Assembly: GCA_963850195.1 (NCBI GenBank)
Contig: CAWKKD010000005.1
Location: 186,001-250,000 of the forward strand
Direction of reading: 5' to 3'
Source of the DNA: Actinoallomurus sp963850195
GTDB taxonomy: Bacteria; Actinomycetota; Actinomycetes; Streptosporangiales; Streptosporangiaceae
DNA length: 64,000 nucleotides
The notes below the pieces were generated by a model that was given only the letters and a program-made list of their open reading frames with translations, made no database searches and was not told the DNA's origin. Made by a program: the position numbers and the translations under genes. Below, piece by piece: positions 50,701 through 64,000 of this stretch; position 1 is the first letter of the stretch, and each line of letters opens with the position of its first letter.

Positions 50701-52487
50701 GCCGTCTCGAAACCCGCGGCCCCGGCCAGCACATCGTGCAGCGACCAGCCCACGAACGGAGCCAGCGCGGCAGCACACTCGTTCAACCGGGCAGCGAACA
50801 CCGGCGAACACTCCAGCAGCTCACGGCCCATGCCCAGCCACTGCGAACCCTGACCCGGGAACACGAACACCGTACGGCCCGGCCCGGACGAGGTGATCGC
50901 CCCGGACACCACGTTCACGGCCGGCCGGCCCGACGCCACCGCCGCCAAGCCGGCGGCCAGCGCGTCACGCTCCGATCCGACCGTCACCGCGCGGTGCTCG
51001 AAGGTCGAGCGCGTCGCGGCGAGCGACCAGGCCACGTCCCTCGGGTCGAGGTCCGTACCGGCCAGCGCGAACTCCCGCAGGCGGCCCGCCTGACCCGCCA
51101 GGCCCTCGGCGGTACGGCCCGAGACCAGCCACGCCGACACGTCGGAGCCCGACAGCACCGGCGTCACCCGTTCGGTGACGTCGCCGAGCACCGAGCCCTC
51201 GATGACCGGGGGCTCTTCGAGGATGATGTGCGCGTTGGTGCCGCTGATCCCGAACGCCGACACACCCGCACGCCGCGGACGGCCGTTCGCGGGCCAGTCC
51301 CGCTGCTCGGTGAGCAGCCGTACGGTGTCGGCGGACCAGTCCACGTGCGGAGAGGCCTCGTCCGCGAACAGGGTCGCGGGAAGGGCACCGTGCTGGAGAG
51401 CCAGCACCATCTTGATGATCCCCGCCACACCCGCGGCCTGCTGGGCGTGACCGATGTTCGACTTCACCGTCCCCAGCCACAACGGCCGGTCCTCCGGACG
51501 GTCCTGCCCGTACGCGGCGATCAACGCCTGCGCCTCGATCGGATCACCCAGCGTCGTACCCGTGCCGTGCGCCTCGACCGCGTCCACGTCCGCGGCCGAC
51601 AGCCCGGCGTTCGCCAGGGCCGCCCTGATGACCCGCTGCTGCGACGGACCGTTCGGCGCCGTCAGGCCGTTGCTCGCGCCGTCCTGGTTGGTCGCGCTCC
51701 CTCGGATCACGGCGAGGATGTTGTGGCCGTTGCGCTGCGCGTCCGACAGGCGCTCCAGCAGCACCATGCCCGCGCCCTCGGCGATGCCCATTCCATCCGC
51801 GTCCGCCGAGAACGCCTTACAGCGCCCGTCCGCGGCCAGCACCCGCTGCCGGGAGAAGCCGACGAACTCCGCCGGATCCGACATGACCATGACCCCGCCG
51901 GCCAGTGCCATCGAGCACTCACCGGACCGCAGCGCCTGCGCCGCCAGATGCAACGCGACCAGCGACGACGAACACGCGGTGTCCAGCGTCACCGCCGGGC
52001 CTTCCAACCCCAGAATGTAGGAGATACGGCCGGAGATGACACTGGCGACGTTCCCAGTGATCAGGTGCCCTTCGGCGCCTGCGAACCCGGCGCCGAGCTG
52101 CAGGTAGCCCGACGACGCCGCGCCCGCGAAGACGCCCGTCATCGACCCCTTCACCGACTCCGGGTCGATCCCGGCCCGCTCCAGCGCCTCCCACGACACC
52201 TCCAGCAGCAGGCGCTGCTGGGGGTCCATCGCGAGGGCCTCACGCGGGGAGATCCCGAAGAACGACGCGTCGAACTCGGCGGCACCGTGCAGGAAGCCGC
52301 CCTCCTGCACGTACGACGTACCGGGGTTCTCGGGATCCGGGTCGAACAGACCGGCCACGTCCCAGCCACGGTCGGTCGGGAACCCCGACACCGCGTCGCC
52401 ACCGGACGAAAGCAGCTCCCACAGTTGCTCCGGAGAGGCCACCCCGCCCGGGAAGCGACATCCCATTCCGACGACCGCGATCGGCTC
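47721..52487 (-). other. Module: KS-AT(methylmalonyl)-KR(A1)-ACP with C-terminal docking
   Basis: KS DTACSSSL, AT GHSQGE and YASH, KR VWGSGMQPGY (A1), ACP GFESV with Glu before the carrier Ser. KS and AT are near-copies of the penultimate module at 38001-42767, while the KR resembles the partial module at 61785-64000, a mosaic pattern. Confidence 0.9.
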
Positions 52488-55400
52488 CGCCGGATCCACC
52501 AGGATGACCACCGGCTCGGCCCCGGCCGACTGCGAGAAACCCAGCAGCCGCCCGGTCACCTCCGCCGCGAGCACCTCCGCGGACGGGTAGTCGAACACCA
52601 CCGTCGACGGCAGGACCAGGCCCGTCGCCGCGTTCAGCCGGTTCCGCAGCTCGACCGCGGTCAGCGAGTCGAAGCCCATGTCACGGAACGCCCGATCGGC
52701 CGACACCTCGTCCAGCGAACCGTGGCCCAGCACCGCCGCCGCGTGCGACCGGACCAGGTCCACCACCAGCCGCTGCCGCTCATCCGGATCCGCGCTCGCG
52801 AGGCGGGCGGCGAGCTCGTCGGCCTGACCTGCCACGGCGGCGTGCGTCTGCGCCGAGGCGATCGACTGCCGTGCCTCGGGGACCTCATCCAGCAGCGGCC
52901 ACTCCCGCATCGCGCGGTAGACCGGCGCGAACCGGGCCCAGTCGACGTCCGCGACGGCGATGAACGTCTCGTCGTCGGCGAGCACCTGCTCCAGCGCGGT
53001 CAGCGCGCGGTCGGGGGCCTGGAAGGTCATGCCCTGACGCCACAACCGTTCCGGGGTCAGGGCGCCGGGCGCGTGAGACGCCGTGGCTTCGACCGCGGCC
53101 CAGTCGCGCGTGTCCCAGACACCCCACGCCACCGAAGTGGCGGGCAGACCACGCGAACGCCGGCGCTCGGCCAGGGCGTCCAGGAACGCGTTGCCCGCCG
53201 CGTACGCGGCGTGCTCGGCGCTGCCCCAGGTCGCCGCGATCGAGGAGAACAGCACGAAGGCGTCCAGATCCAGGTCCGCGGTCAGCTCGTCCAGCCACAC
53301 CGCCCCGGCCGCCTTCGCACCGAGAGCCACCGACAGGTCCGGTATTCCGGTGCCGTCGAACGACACCATCCGGCCCGCGTTGGCCGCATGGATCACCGTC
53401 CTCAGCGGCGGGCCGTCCGCGGCGATCCGGTCCAGGAGACCGGCCACCTGAGACCGCTCCGCGATGTCGCACGCCAGCACGCAGACGGCGGTACCGGACT
53501 CGGCCACCTTCGCCGCCTCCGCCGCCAGCACGACGCTCGGGCCGGAACGGCTGGTCAGCACGATCCTCTCGGCCCCGCGCCCGGCCAGCCACCGTGCCAC
53601 GTACGGGCCGATCTCACCGGTCGCGCCGGTGAGCAGGACGGTTCCCCGCGGCTTCCAGGATTCGTTCAAGGCCCGGCGGGGCTCCGCGCGTACGAGGCGC
53701 CGCGCCACGACCCCGGCGGGGCGGATCGCGACCTGGTCCTCGCCGCCACCGGCGAGCGCCGCGCACAACCGGGACATCGCCCGGTCGTCCCACACCGACG
53801 CCAGATCGATCAGGCCACCCCAGCGATCCGGGTGCTCGAGCCCGATGACCCGTCCCAGACCCCACACCTGCGCCTGCACCGGGTTCGTCACCGTCTCTCC
53901 CAGCCCGGTGGCGATGGCTCCCTGCGTCACCGACCAGAGAGGAGCGGTGATCCCGGCATCACCCAGCGCCTGGGCCAGCAGCAGCGTCCCGGCCGTGCCG
54001 CCCGACACCAGCGGGTACCCGGTCACGGGGGTCTCGTCGAAGGCCAGCAGCGACAGCACGCCCGCGAACGACGCGCCGTCGAACGCGGCCAGCCTCTCGG
54101 CCCAGGCGGCACGGTCCGGCTCACCCGCGCCGACCTCGTGAACCGAGACCTCGGCGCCGCGCTCGGTCAGCGCACGCACGCAGTCCTGAGCGAGCGCGTC
54201 CTCGGCCTGCCCGGCCGCGACGACCAGCAACCAGGTCCCCGGCAGCACCGCCGAGACGTTGTCCGACATCGGCACCCACGAGACGCGGTAGCGCCAGTCC
54301 GCGACGGCCGAATCGTCCCGCTCGCGGCGCCGCCAGGCGGCCAGTGCGGGGAGCAGCTCGCCCAGCCGGTCGTCGTCGATGGCGAGCGTGTCGGCGACCT
54401 GCCGCACGTCACCGCTCTCGATGGCGGCCCAGAACTCCGCGTCCGCCGCGCTCTCCGCCCGATCGCCACTCGCGAGAGCCACGGCGGCTCCGCCCGACTC
54501 CGGCCAGAACCGCTGACGCTGGAAGGCGTAGGTGGGCAGGTCGATCCGCCCGGCGCGGTCGAGAACCGCGGTCCAGTCGATGCGCACACCGTTGACGTGC
54601 GCCTCGGCCAGCGAGGCCAGCAGCCGCGCCGGACCACCCTCCTCGCGGCGCAACGTGCCGGTCACCAGCGACGCCGTCACCCGCGTGTCGTCGAGCGTGT
54701 CGGTGATCGCAGCCGTCAGCACCGGGTGCGGGGACACCTCGATGAAGGCACGGTGGCCACTCTCCGCGAGGACCCGGACCGCCTGGTCGAACTCCACCGT
54801 GGAGCGCAGGCTCGCGTACCAGTAGGCCGCGTCCAGCTCCGGGCCCGCCAGCGGCTCACCCGTCATCGCCGAGACCATCGCGACCCGAGCCGGGCCAGGA
54901 GTGATCCCGACCAAGAGCGTAAGAATGTCCCCTTCGAGGGCGTCGACCTGAGGGCTGTGCGAGGCGTAGTCCACCGGGATCATCCGGGCTCGGGCGCCTT
55001 CGGCCTCACACAGCTCGGCGAGCTCCCGCAACGCCGCGGGCTCACCGGAGACCACGGTCGAGGCAGGACCGTTCACCGCCGCCAGCGAGACCTGGTCCCC
55101 GAACGCGGGGAGCCGCTTGCGAACCAGCTCAACGGGCTCGGCGATGGACAGCATCCCGCCCTTGCCGGCCAGTACGGTCAACGCGCGTGACCGCAACGCC
55201 ACGACCCGGGCAGCGTCCTCCAAAGACAGGATCCCGGCCACGCACGCGGCCGCGATCTCACCCTGGCTGTGACCGACCACCGCGTCCGGAGCGACACCGG
55301 CCGCCTCCCAGACGGCGGCGAGGGAGACCATCACCGCCCACAGCGCGGGCTGCACCACATCGGCGGCCTCAAAACCCAGTTCACCGGCCAGTGCGTCGTG

Positions 55401-58400
55401 CAGCGACCAGTCCACGAACGGCGCCAGTGCCTCGGCGCACTCGTTCAACCGGGCCGCGAACACCGGCGAGGACTCCACCAGCTCCCGGCCCATCCCCAGC
55501 CACTGCGAACCCTGGCCCGGGAACACGAACACCGTACGGCCCGCGCCGTCAGGAGCCGCGACACCCGCGGTCACGCCGGCGGCGGGCTGACCCGTCGCCA
55601 ACGCCGCCAGGCCGGCCGCCAGCTCCGCCTGACCCGAACCGACGACGACCGCGCGGTTCTCGAACGTCGACCGCGTCGCGGCCAGCGACCACGCGACGTC
55701 CCGTGGATCGAGCTCCGGGGCCGCCAGCGCGAACTCGCGCAACCGGCCGGCCTGCCCGGCCAGAGCCTCCGCCGAGCGGCCCGACACCACCCACGCCGAC
55801 ACTTCGGAACTCGACAGCACCGGTACGACCGGCGCCTCATCGGGCTCCGTGCCCTCGTCGAGTGGCGGAGCCTCTTCGAGAATGACGTGCACGTTCGTGC
55901 CGCTGACGCCGAACGCCGAGACACCGGCCCGGCGTACCCGGCCGTTCGACGGCCACGGCAGCTCCTCGTGCAGCAGCCTGACGTTCCCGGCCGTCCAGTC
56001 GATGTGCGGCGACGGCTCCTCGGCGTACAAGGTGCGCGGCAGCATCTCGCCCCGCAGCGCCAGCACCATCTTGATCACGCCCGCGATGCCCGCGGCGTTC
56101 TGGATGTGGCCGATGTTCGACTTCAGCGACCCCAGCCACAGCGGCCGGTCCTCCGGCCGGTCCTGCCCGTACGTCGCCAGCAGCGCCTGCGCCTCGATCG
56201 GGTCACCCAGCGTCGTACCCGTCCCGTGCGCCTCGACCGCGTCGACCTCGGACGCCGACAGCCGCGCGTTCGCCAGCGCCGCCCGGATCACCCGCTGCTG
56301 CGACGGACCGTTCGGCGCGGTCAGACCGTTCGACGCGCCGTCCTGGTTCATCGCACTGCCACGGATCACCGCGAGGATGTTGTGGCCGTTGCGTTGCGCG
56401 TCGGACAGGCGTTCGACCAGCACCATGCCGGCGCCCTCGGCCCAGCCGATGCCGTCCGCGTCCGCCGAGAAGGCCTTGCACCGGCCGTCCTCGGCCATGC
56501 CCTGCTGCTTGTGGAACTCCGCGTACGCCGACGGAAGCGCCATCACCGTCACACCGCCGGCCAGCGCCATCGAACACTCACCGGCGCGCAGCGACTGGCA
56601 GGCGAGATGCAGCGACACCAGCGCCGACGAGCACGCCGTGTCCACCGTCACCGCCGGGCCTTCGAGGCCGAGGGTGTAGGACACGCGACCCGAGATCACC
56701 GCGGTCAGGGCACCGGTCAGCAGGTAACCCTCCGACCCGGTGTCCGCACCGGCCAGGTCCGTGCCGTATCCGGAGTACGTCGCCCCGGCGAAGACGCCGG
56801 TCGCCGAGCCGCGCAGCGACACCGGATCGATCCCGGCCCGCTCCACCGCCTCCCACGAGACCTCCAGCAGCATCCGCTGCTGCGGGTCCATCGCGAGGGC
56901 CTCACGCGGGCTGATCCCGAAGAACCCGGCGTCGAACTTCGGTGCGTCGTAGACGAAGCCGCCGACCCGGGCGATCGACATGTCCGCGTCGCCGCCCCGG
57001 CCGGCGTGGTACGACGCCTCTGCGACGTCCCAACCGCGGTCGGTCGGGAAGACCGACATTCCGTCGGTGCCGCTCGCCAGCAGATCCCACAGCTGCTCCG
57101 GGCCGGCCACGCCGCCGGGCAGGCGGCAGCCCATACCGACGATCGCGATCGGCTCGCCGTCGAAGGCGGCCCTCACCGGTACGGCCGACGCGCCGCCGGA
57201 CTGGACGCCCAGCAGCTCGCCCCGCAGGTAGTCGGCCAGAACGGCGGAGGTCGGGTAGTCGAACACGAGCGTCGACGGCAGGCGCAGCCCGGTGGCCGCG
57301 CTCAGGCGGTTACGCAGCTCGACCGCGGTCATCGAGTCGAAGCCGAGGTCCTTGAACGCACGATCCGACGGGACGGCCTCGGGCGAGGAGTGGCCCAGTA
57401 CGGCCGCACCCTCGGCCTGGACCAGGTCGGTCAGTGTTCGCCGCTGCTCGGTCTCGGACAGGGATGCCAGCCGGCGGCCGAGCTCCGTGCGCGACTCGGG
57501 CGTTCCGGCGGCGTCCGCCGCCTCGGCGTCCGCCAGGGCCTGCCGCACCTCGGGCAGCGACTCGATCAGCGGGCTGCGACGGCGCAGGGTGAACATCGGA
57601 GCGAAGCGCTCCCAGTCGACGTCGGCGACCGTGATCACGCCATCGCCGTCGTCCATGACCCGAGCCAGTGCCCGCACGCCCGAACCCGGGTCGATGACCC
57701 GCATCCCGAGGCGACGCAACTGCTCGCCGATGTCGCCGGCGACCATTCCGCCGCCGCCCCACAGACCCCACGCGACCGACGTCGCCGCCAGGCCTCGGGC
57801 CCGGCGACGCTCCGCGACCGCGTCCAGGAACGCGTTGGCCGCCGCGTAACCGGCGAGCAACCCGCTTCCCCACGTCGCGGCACCGGAGGAGAACAGTACG
57901 AAGGCGTCGAGATCAAGGTCCCGCGTCAGCTCGTCCAGCCACGCGGCGCCGGTGGCCTTCGCCGCCAGGTCCTGCGCCAGGTCGGCCGGACCGATGTCGC
58001 GCACGGCACCGCCGTGGGCGATACCCGCGGCGTGCATCACCGCGGTGAGCGGCGGACCGTCCGCGGCGATCCGCGCGAGCAGGCCTTCGACCTGGCTCCG
58101 CTGGACGGTGTCGCAGGCGACCACGTCGACGCGCGTACCGGCGGCGGCCAGCTCGGCGGCCAGGTGCGCCGCCCCGGACGCGTGCGCACCCGAGCGGCTG
58201 GACAGCACGACGCGCGCGACGCCGCGTTCGGCGAGCCAGCGGCTGACGTGGCCGCCGATGGCACCGGTGCCGCCGGTGACCAGAGCCGTGCCCTCGCTGG
58301 TCCAGCGGGTACCGCCGGTCTGGAGCGACGGCGCGTGTACGAGGCGGCGGGCCATGATCCCGGAGGGCCGGATCGCGACCTGGTCCTCCTCGGCCTCGGC

Positions 58401-61400
58401 GAGCACCGCGCACAGACGCGAGGCGCTCCGCTCGTCCCAGGACTGCGGCAGGTCGATCAGACCGCCCCAGCCATCGGGGTGTTCGAGTGCCGCGACCCGG
58501 CCCAGCCCCCAGACCTGCGCCTGGATCGGGCCGGTGAGCGTGTCGCCGGAGCCGGTGGACACCGCGCCCCTCGTCAGCGTCCACAGCGGGGCGGCGATCT
58601 CGGCGTCGGCCAGGGCCTGGATCAGGGACGTCGTCGCGGCCAGGCCGGTCGGCACGACGGGATGCCCGGCGAGTGGCGTCTCGTCGAGCGCCAGGAGTGA
58701 CACCACACCCGACAGAAGCGAACGATCGGTGCCGTCCAGGGCCGCGGCGATGCGATCGGTCAGGACCGCGTGGTCCGTCTCCTGGCCGGCTTCGACCACG
58801 ATGACGTCGGAGCCGCGGCCGGCCAGGGCGCGTACGCACTCGCGCGCCGACGCGTCGTCCGGGGCGACGACCAGCCAGGTGCCGGACAGCACGGCCGAAC
58901 CGTTGTCCGTCACCGGCACCCAGGTGACGCGGTAGCGCCAGTCGGCGATCGCCGAGTCGTCCTGTTCGCGGCGTCGCCAGGCGGCCAGCGCGGGGAGGAT
59001 CTCATCGAGCCGGTCGACGTCGATGGCGAGCGTGTCGGCGACCTGCCGCACGTCACCGCTCTCGACGGCGGCCCAGAACCCGGCCTCCGCGGCGCTGCCC
59101 GCCGCGACGGCACTGGCCTGCGGCGAGATCCGCGGCCAGAACCGCTCGTGCTGGAAGGCGTAGGTGGGCAGGTCGACCCGCTCGCCGGGGTCCAGGACCG
59201 CGGCCCAGTCGATGCCGACACCGTTGACGTACGCCTCGGCGAAGGAGGCGAGGAGGCGCGCGGGACCGCCTTCGTCACGGCGGAGCGTGCCGGTGACCAG
59301 GGAACCCGGGACGTCCGCGTCGTCGAGCGTGTCCGTGACGGCGCCGGTCAGCACCGGATGCGGAGACACCTCGACGAAGACGCGATGCCCGCCGTCGGCC
59401 AGGACACGGATGGCGCGGTCGAACTCCACCGTGGAACGGAGGCTCGCGTACCAGTAGCCCGCGTCCAGCTCCGGACCGGCCAGCGGCTCACCCGTCATGG
59501 CCGACACCATCGGCACGCGGGCCGGACCGGGAGTGACACCGGCCAGAACCTCACGGATCTCCTGCTCCAGCGCGTCGACCTGCGCGCTGTGGGAGGCGTA
59601 GTCCACCGGAATCATCCGAGCACGTACGCCCTCGGCCTCACACGACTCGGCCAGCTCCCGCAACGCCTGCGGCTCACCGGAGACCACCGTCGCCGCCGGG
59701 CCGTTCACCGCCGCCACCGACACCCGGTCCCCGAACGCGGCCAGCCTCATGCGGACCCGCTCGACCGGCTCGGCGACCGACAGCATGCCGCCCTGGCCCG
59801 CCAGGACCTTCAACGACTTACTCCGCAACGCCACAACGCGCGCCGCGTCCTCCAGCGACAGGATCCCCGCGACACACGCCGCCGCGATCTCACCCTGCGA
59901 GTGACCGACGACCGCGTCCGGGGCGACACCGGCGGCCTCCCAAACGGCCGCCAGTGAGACCATCACGGCCCACAGAGCGGGCTGAACGACGTCGGCCGCC
60001 TCGAAACCCAGTTCACCGGCCAGCACGTCGCGCAGCGACCAGTCCACGAACGGGGCCAACGCGGCGGCGCACTCGGCGAACCGGGCCGCGAACACCGGCG
60101 AGGACTCCAGCAGCTCCCGGCCCATGCCCAGCCACTGCGAACCCTGACCGGGGAACACGAACGCCACCCGGCCGATGCCGTCAGGAGCCTCGACACCGGC
60201 GGTCACGCCGGCGGAAGGCTGACCCGTCGCCACCGCCGCCAGCCCGGCCGCCAGCTCCTCGTGCTCCGAACCGACCACCACGGCACGGTGCTCGAACACC
60301 GACCGCGACGTGGCCAGCGACCACGCCACATCCTTCGGGGCAAGCCCCGGGTGGGCGAGCGCGAACTCCCGCAACCGGCCCGCCTGCCCCGCCAAGGCCT
60401 CGGCCGAGCGACCCGACACCGGCCACGCCGAGACCTCGGAGCCCGACAGCACCGGCGCGGCTGGCTCCACCGTGTCCGAGTCGTCGGCGTCGTCTTCCGG
60501 CACGAGGGGCTGTTCGAGGATGACGTGAGCGTTGGTGCCGCTCATGCCGAACGCGGAGACGCCCACTCGGCGCGGCCGGTCGTTCGACGGCCACGGCAGC
60601 GCCTCGTTCAGCAGCCGCACCGACCCGGCCGTCCAGTCCACGTGCGGCGACGGTACGTCGGCGTGCAGCGTACGCGGCAGGACGCCGTGGCGCATGGCGA
60701 GGATCATCTTGATGATCCCGGCGACGCCCGCCGCGGCCTGCGGGTGGCCGATGTTCGACTTCACAGAACCCAGCCACAGCGGCCGGTCCGCAGGCCGGTC
60801 CTGACCGTACGTCGCCAGCAGCGCCTGCGCCTCGATCGGGTCACCCAGCGTCGTACCGGTGCCGTGCGCCTCGACCGCGTCGACGTCGGACGCCGACAGC
60901 CGCGCGTTCGCCAGCGCCGCCCGGATCACCCGCTGCTGCGAGGGACCGTTGGGAGCGGTCAGCCCGTTGGACGCGCCGTCCTGGTTCACGGCGCTGCCCC
61001 GGATCACGGCCAGCACGTCGTGGCCGTTGCGCCGCGCGTCCGACAGGCGCTCCACGACCAGGACGCCGGCACCCTCGGCCCAGCCGGTGCCGTCCGCGTC
61101 CGCCGAGAAGGGCTTGCACCGGCCGTCGGCGGCCATGCCCTGCTGCTTGGAGAACTCGCCGAAGGCGCCCGGGGTGGCCATCACCGTCACGCCGCCGGCC
61201 AGCGCCATCGTGCACTCGCCGGACCGCAGCGCCTGGCAGGCCAGGTGAAGCGCGACCATCGAGGACGAGCAGGCGGTGTCGACCGTGACGGCCGGGCCCT
61301 CGAGCCCGAAGGCGTACGCGATCCGGCCGGAGATGACGCTGCCCGCGTTGCCCGTCGCCAGGTGTCCTTCCGGCCGCTCGCTGTCCGCGGACAGCAGCAG

Positions 61401-64000
61401 GCCGATGTCATAGGCCGATGACGCCGCACCGGCGAACACGCCGGTCACCGAGCGGCGCAGCGACGCCGGAGTGATCCCGGCGCCTTCCATCGCCTCCCAG
61501 CAGACCTCGAGGAGGAGCCGCTGCTGCGGGTCCATGGCGAGGGCCTCGCGCGGGGAGATCCCGAAGAAGGCCGCGTCGAACTCCGGCGCGTCGTGGACGA
61601 AGCCGCCGACGCGGGTGTACGCGGCGCCCGTGTCGCCGAGACTCGGGTCATGAGCTTCCCAGCCCCGGTCCTGCGGGAACGGGGAGATCGCGTCGGTGCC
61701 GGAGGCCACCAGGTCCCACAGTTGCTCCGGGCTCGTCACGCCACCGGGCAGGCGGCAGCTCATTCCCACGATGGCGATCGGCTCGCCGTCCACGACGGCG
61801 GTGACGGCCGGTACCGGGGTCCCCGGACCGGCGTGGATGCCCAGCATCTCGCCGAGCAGCTGCTCGGCGAGGATCACGGCGGTCGGATAGTCGAAGACGA
61901 GCGTGGTGGGCAGGGCCAGGCCGGTGGCGGCGCTGAGGCGGCCACGCAGCTCGACCGCGGTCAGGGAGTCGAAGCCGAGATCGCTGAACGCCCGGTCCGC
62001 CTCGACCGCGTCGGCGGAGGCGTGGCCCAGGACGGAGGCGGCCTCGGTACGGATGAGGTCGATCAGGATGCGGTCCTGCTCGCCACGGGCCAGACCGGTC
62101 AGGCGCTCGGCCAGACCGGACGCGGTCGAGGCGGCCGGAGCCGGGGCCGCCAGCGCCTGGCGTACCTCCGGCAACGCCTCGATGAGCGGGCTGGGACGGC
62201 GCAGGGTGAACGTGGGAGCGAACCGCTGCCAGTCGACGTCGGCGACCGCGACCACGGACTCGCCGCCGTCGATCGCCTGGGCCATCGCGCGGATGCCCAG
62301 CTCGGGATCCATCAGGCGCAGGCCGTAGCGCTGCAGGTGCTCGCCGGCCGTACCGGCGCCCATTCCGGCGCCGCCCCACAGGCCCCAGGCCAGTGAGGTA
62401 CCGACCAGCCCACGGGAGCGACGGTCCTCGACCAGAGTGTCGAGGAACGCGTTCGCGGCGGCGTACCCGGGCTGCAGGCCGCTGCCCCAGATCGCCGACA
62501 CCGACGAGAACACCACGAACGCGTCCAGGTCCATGGCCTGTGTCAGCTCATCGAGCACGACCGCGCCGGCGGTCTTCACCGCCGAGACGCGCTCCAGATC
62601 GGCCGGCGTGAACTCGTGGATCGCCTTGGCCTCACCGACACCTGCCGCGTGGACCACCGAACTCAGCGGCGGACCGTCCACCTCGACGCGGGCCAGCAAC
62701 GCCGCCACCGCGGCTCGATCCGCGGTGTCGCAGGCGATCACGTCCACCCGCGTACCCGCGGCCGCCAGCCGTGCGGCCAGCAGACCGGCACCCGCGGCGC
62801 CGGGACCGGACCGGCTGGTCAGGATCACGCGCTGAGCGCCGCGCCCGGCCGCCCACTCCGCGACCTGGCCGCCGATTCCACCGGTGCCGCCGGTGACCAG
62901 TACGGTCCCGCGCGGCGTCCAGGAGGTCCCCGGACGCGGAAGGGCCAGCCGGACCAGGCGGCGACCCATGACGCCGCTCGTACGGATCGCGACCTGGTCC
63001 TCACCGATGCCGGACAGCACCGCGCACAGACGTGCCGCGGTCCGGTCGTCCCAGGACAGCGGCAGGTCGATCAGGCCGCCCCAGCGCTCGGGGTGCTCAA
63101 GCCCCGCGACCCGGCCCAGACCCCACACCTGGGACGGCACCGGGTCCGCGGCCGCGTCGCCCAAGCCCGTCGAGACGGCGCCCTGGGTGACCGCCCACAG
63201 CGGAGCGGCGACACCCGCGTCGCCGAGGGCCTGCACCAGCGCCAGGGTCCCGGCCACCGGGTCCTCGCCGAGGGCCAGCAGCGACACCACGCCGGCCACA
63301 TCGCGCAGTTCGGTCAGGCGCCCGGCCAGAACGGCACGGTCAGCCTCGGCGACCTCCAGGACGGTGGTCTCGGCGCCGCGCTCGGTCAGTGCCTGGACGT
63401 ACCGTTGTGCCCGGGCCTCGTCCGGGGTGACCAGGAGCCAGGTGCCGGACAGGACCGCCGAGCCCGGGTCGGGTACCTGCGCCCAGGAGATGCCGTACCG
63501 CCAGTCGGCGACAGCCGAGTCCTCCCGCGAACGCTGCCGCCACGCTGCCAGCGCGGGCAGGAACTCACTCAGCCGGTCGTCCTCGACGGCGAGCGTCTCG
63601 GCGACCTGCCGCACGTCACCGTCTTCGACCGCGGCCCAGAACTCCGCGTCCGCTCCGTCGACGCTCGCGGGAGCGGTGACGGACTCGCCGGGCTCCGGCC
63701 AGAAGCGCTGATGCTGGAACGCGTAGGTGGGCAGCTCGACCCGCTGCCCGCCCGCGAACACCGCCGGCCAGTCCACCGACCCGCCGGCCACATGGATCCG
63801 GCCCAGCGCCTCGAACACCGCGATGTCCGCCGAGGCCTTCGGCCGCGCCACCGGTACGAACACCCCGTCGGCGACCGTGGCGGGGCCCAGGCCGGACAGG
63901 GTCCCGTCCGGCCCGATCTCCACGAAGACCTCGACGCCACGGGCTGAGAGCCCGGACACCGCGTCGGCGAACCGCACCGCACCGCGTGCCTGCTCGACCC
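47721..64000 (-). CDS. Type I PKS, at least four modules, 5' end beyond the window
   Basis: At least 5425 residues are visible; the frame is open to the right edge and the first in-frame Met/Val codons there lie inside an AT domain, so they are not the start. Modules in protein order: partial (AT end-KR-ACP), then three complete KS-AT-KR-ACP modules, all with methylmalonyl-type ATs (GHSQGE with YASH). KR fingerprints are A1, A1, A2, A1. There is no DH or ER anywhere in the visible part. The C-terminal docking helix ends in an acidic tail, and the stop overlaps the next PKS gene (ATGA). It contributes a run of alternating methyl- and hydroxyl-bearing carbons. Confidence 0.95.
52488..57155 (-). 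other. Module: KS-AT(methylmalonyl)-KR(A2)-ACP
   Basis: KS DTACSSAL, AT GHSQGE and YASH, KR TWGSAEHAAY (Trp plus His, A2 type) with HAAN in place of HAAG, ACP GFDSL. Closest in style to the module at 42811-47724. Confidence 0.9.
57156..61784 (-). other. Module: KS-AT(methylmalonyl)-KR(A1)-ACP
   Basis: KS DTACSSSM, AT GHSQGE and YASH, KR TWGSGLLAGY without LDD (A1), ACP GFDSM. All catalytic residues are present. Confidence 0.9.
61785..64000 (-). other. Partial module: AT (C-terminal end)-KR(A1)-ACP
   Basis: Only the end of the AT is visible (FVEIGPDGTLSGLGP), which differs from the methylmalonyl ATs nearby (FVEVSPHPVLT) and looks more malonyl-like, but the specificity motif is outside the window. 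KR has IWGSGLQPGY, A1 type; ACP has GFDSL. Confidence 0.8.

Noticed and set aside
49854..55190. Very long open frame (1778 codons) on the plus strand opposite the PKS
   Set aside because: It is a mirror frame of high-GC coding DNA: composition is Arg/Gly/His-rich with no domain, and the minus strand holds well-conserved PKS modules. The same holds for plus-strand frames at 16509-19400, 18827-21484, 21548-24571, 24737-27868, 31578-35135 and 55269-58700.
63975..63977. GTG at the right edge as a start codon for the large PKS
   Set aside because: The frame continues upstream to the edge without a stop and the sequence there is the interior of an AT domain, so the gene is cut by the window.

Overview
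The window is high-GC DNA with actinomycete-style codon use, closely packed genes and many ATGA-type start/stop overlaps. It comes from a filamentous actinomycete; the sequence alone does not fix the genus. Two blocks are visible: about 9-12 kb of accessory genes on the left, and from roughly 9.3 kb (or 10.5 kb) to beyond the right edge most of a modular type I polyketide synthase (PKS) cluster.

Left block (1-9 kb). Two secreted glycoside hydrolases, GH59 (cut by the window edge) and GH76, form a translationally coupled pair. They are read from a promoter whose start region is covered by a perfect LacI-type palindrome. Next come an ABC-F ATPase that could give ribosome protection, a GyrI-like small-molecule-binding protein, a CMD/AhpD-like plus DJ-1/PfpI-like gene pair divergent from an HxlR-type regulator, and a secreted parallel beta-helix protein coupled to a small lipoprotein.

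Cluster edge (9.2-12.8 kb). A cytochrome P450 converges on a type II thioesterase. A 119-aa protein of unknown function with a Lys/Ser-rich tail is followed by a class II aldolase/adducin-type enzyme. A strong bidirectional hairpin terminator separates these from the PKS operon.

PKS operon (12.8 kb to beyond 64 kb, all minus strand). In transcription order, the visible genes are: a PKS cut at its 5' end (one partial and three full KS-AT-KR-ACP modules); a one-module PKS; a two-module PKS ending in a thioesterase; fkbK, fkbJ, fkbI and fkbH homologues of the methoxymalonyl-ACP pathway; a PKS with the loading module and a fully reducing module 1; and a one-module PKS (module 2). Gene order is not biosynthetic order. 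Docking helices, the lack of an N-terminal docking helix on the loader, and the TE imply: loader/module 1, then module 2, then PKS genes at or beyond the right edge, then the 47.7-64 kb gene, the 42.8-47.7 kb gene, and the TE gene.

The product should be a polypropionate lactone: propionate-type starter, one fully reduced and one hydroxylated acetate unit, unknown upstream steps, then a run of methylmalonate units each reduced to a hydroxyl. The last unit is chosen by an AT with a non-standard motif (FVAH), the best candidate to use the fkb-derived extender. No fkbG-type O-methyltransferase is in the window, so the extender could be hydroxy- or methoxymalonyl-ACP. Unusual features are a loading KS with Ala in place of the catalytic Cys, a roughly 75-residue Gly/Ala-rich insertion in the reductive region of module 2, a dehydratase dead by two independent lesions, and an enoylreductase remnant in the last module.
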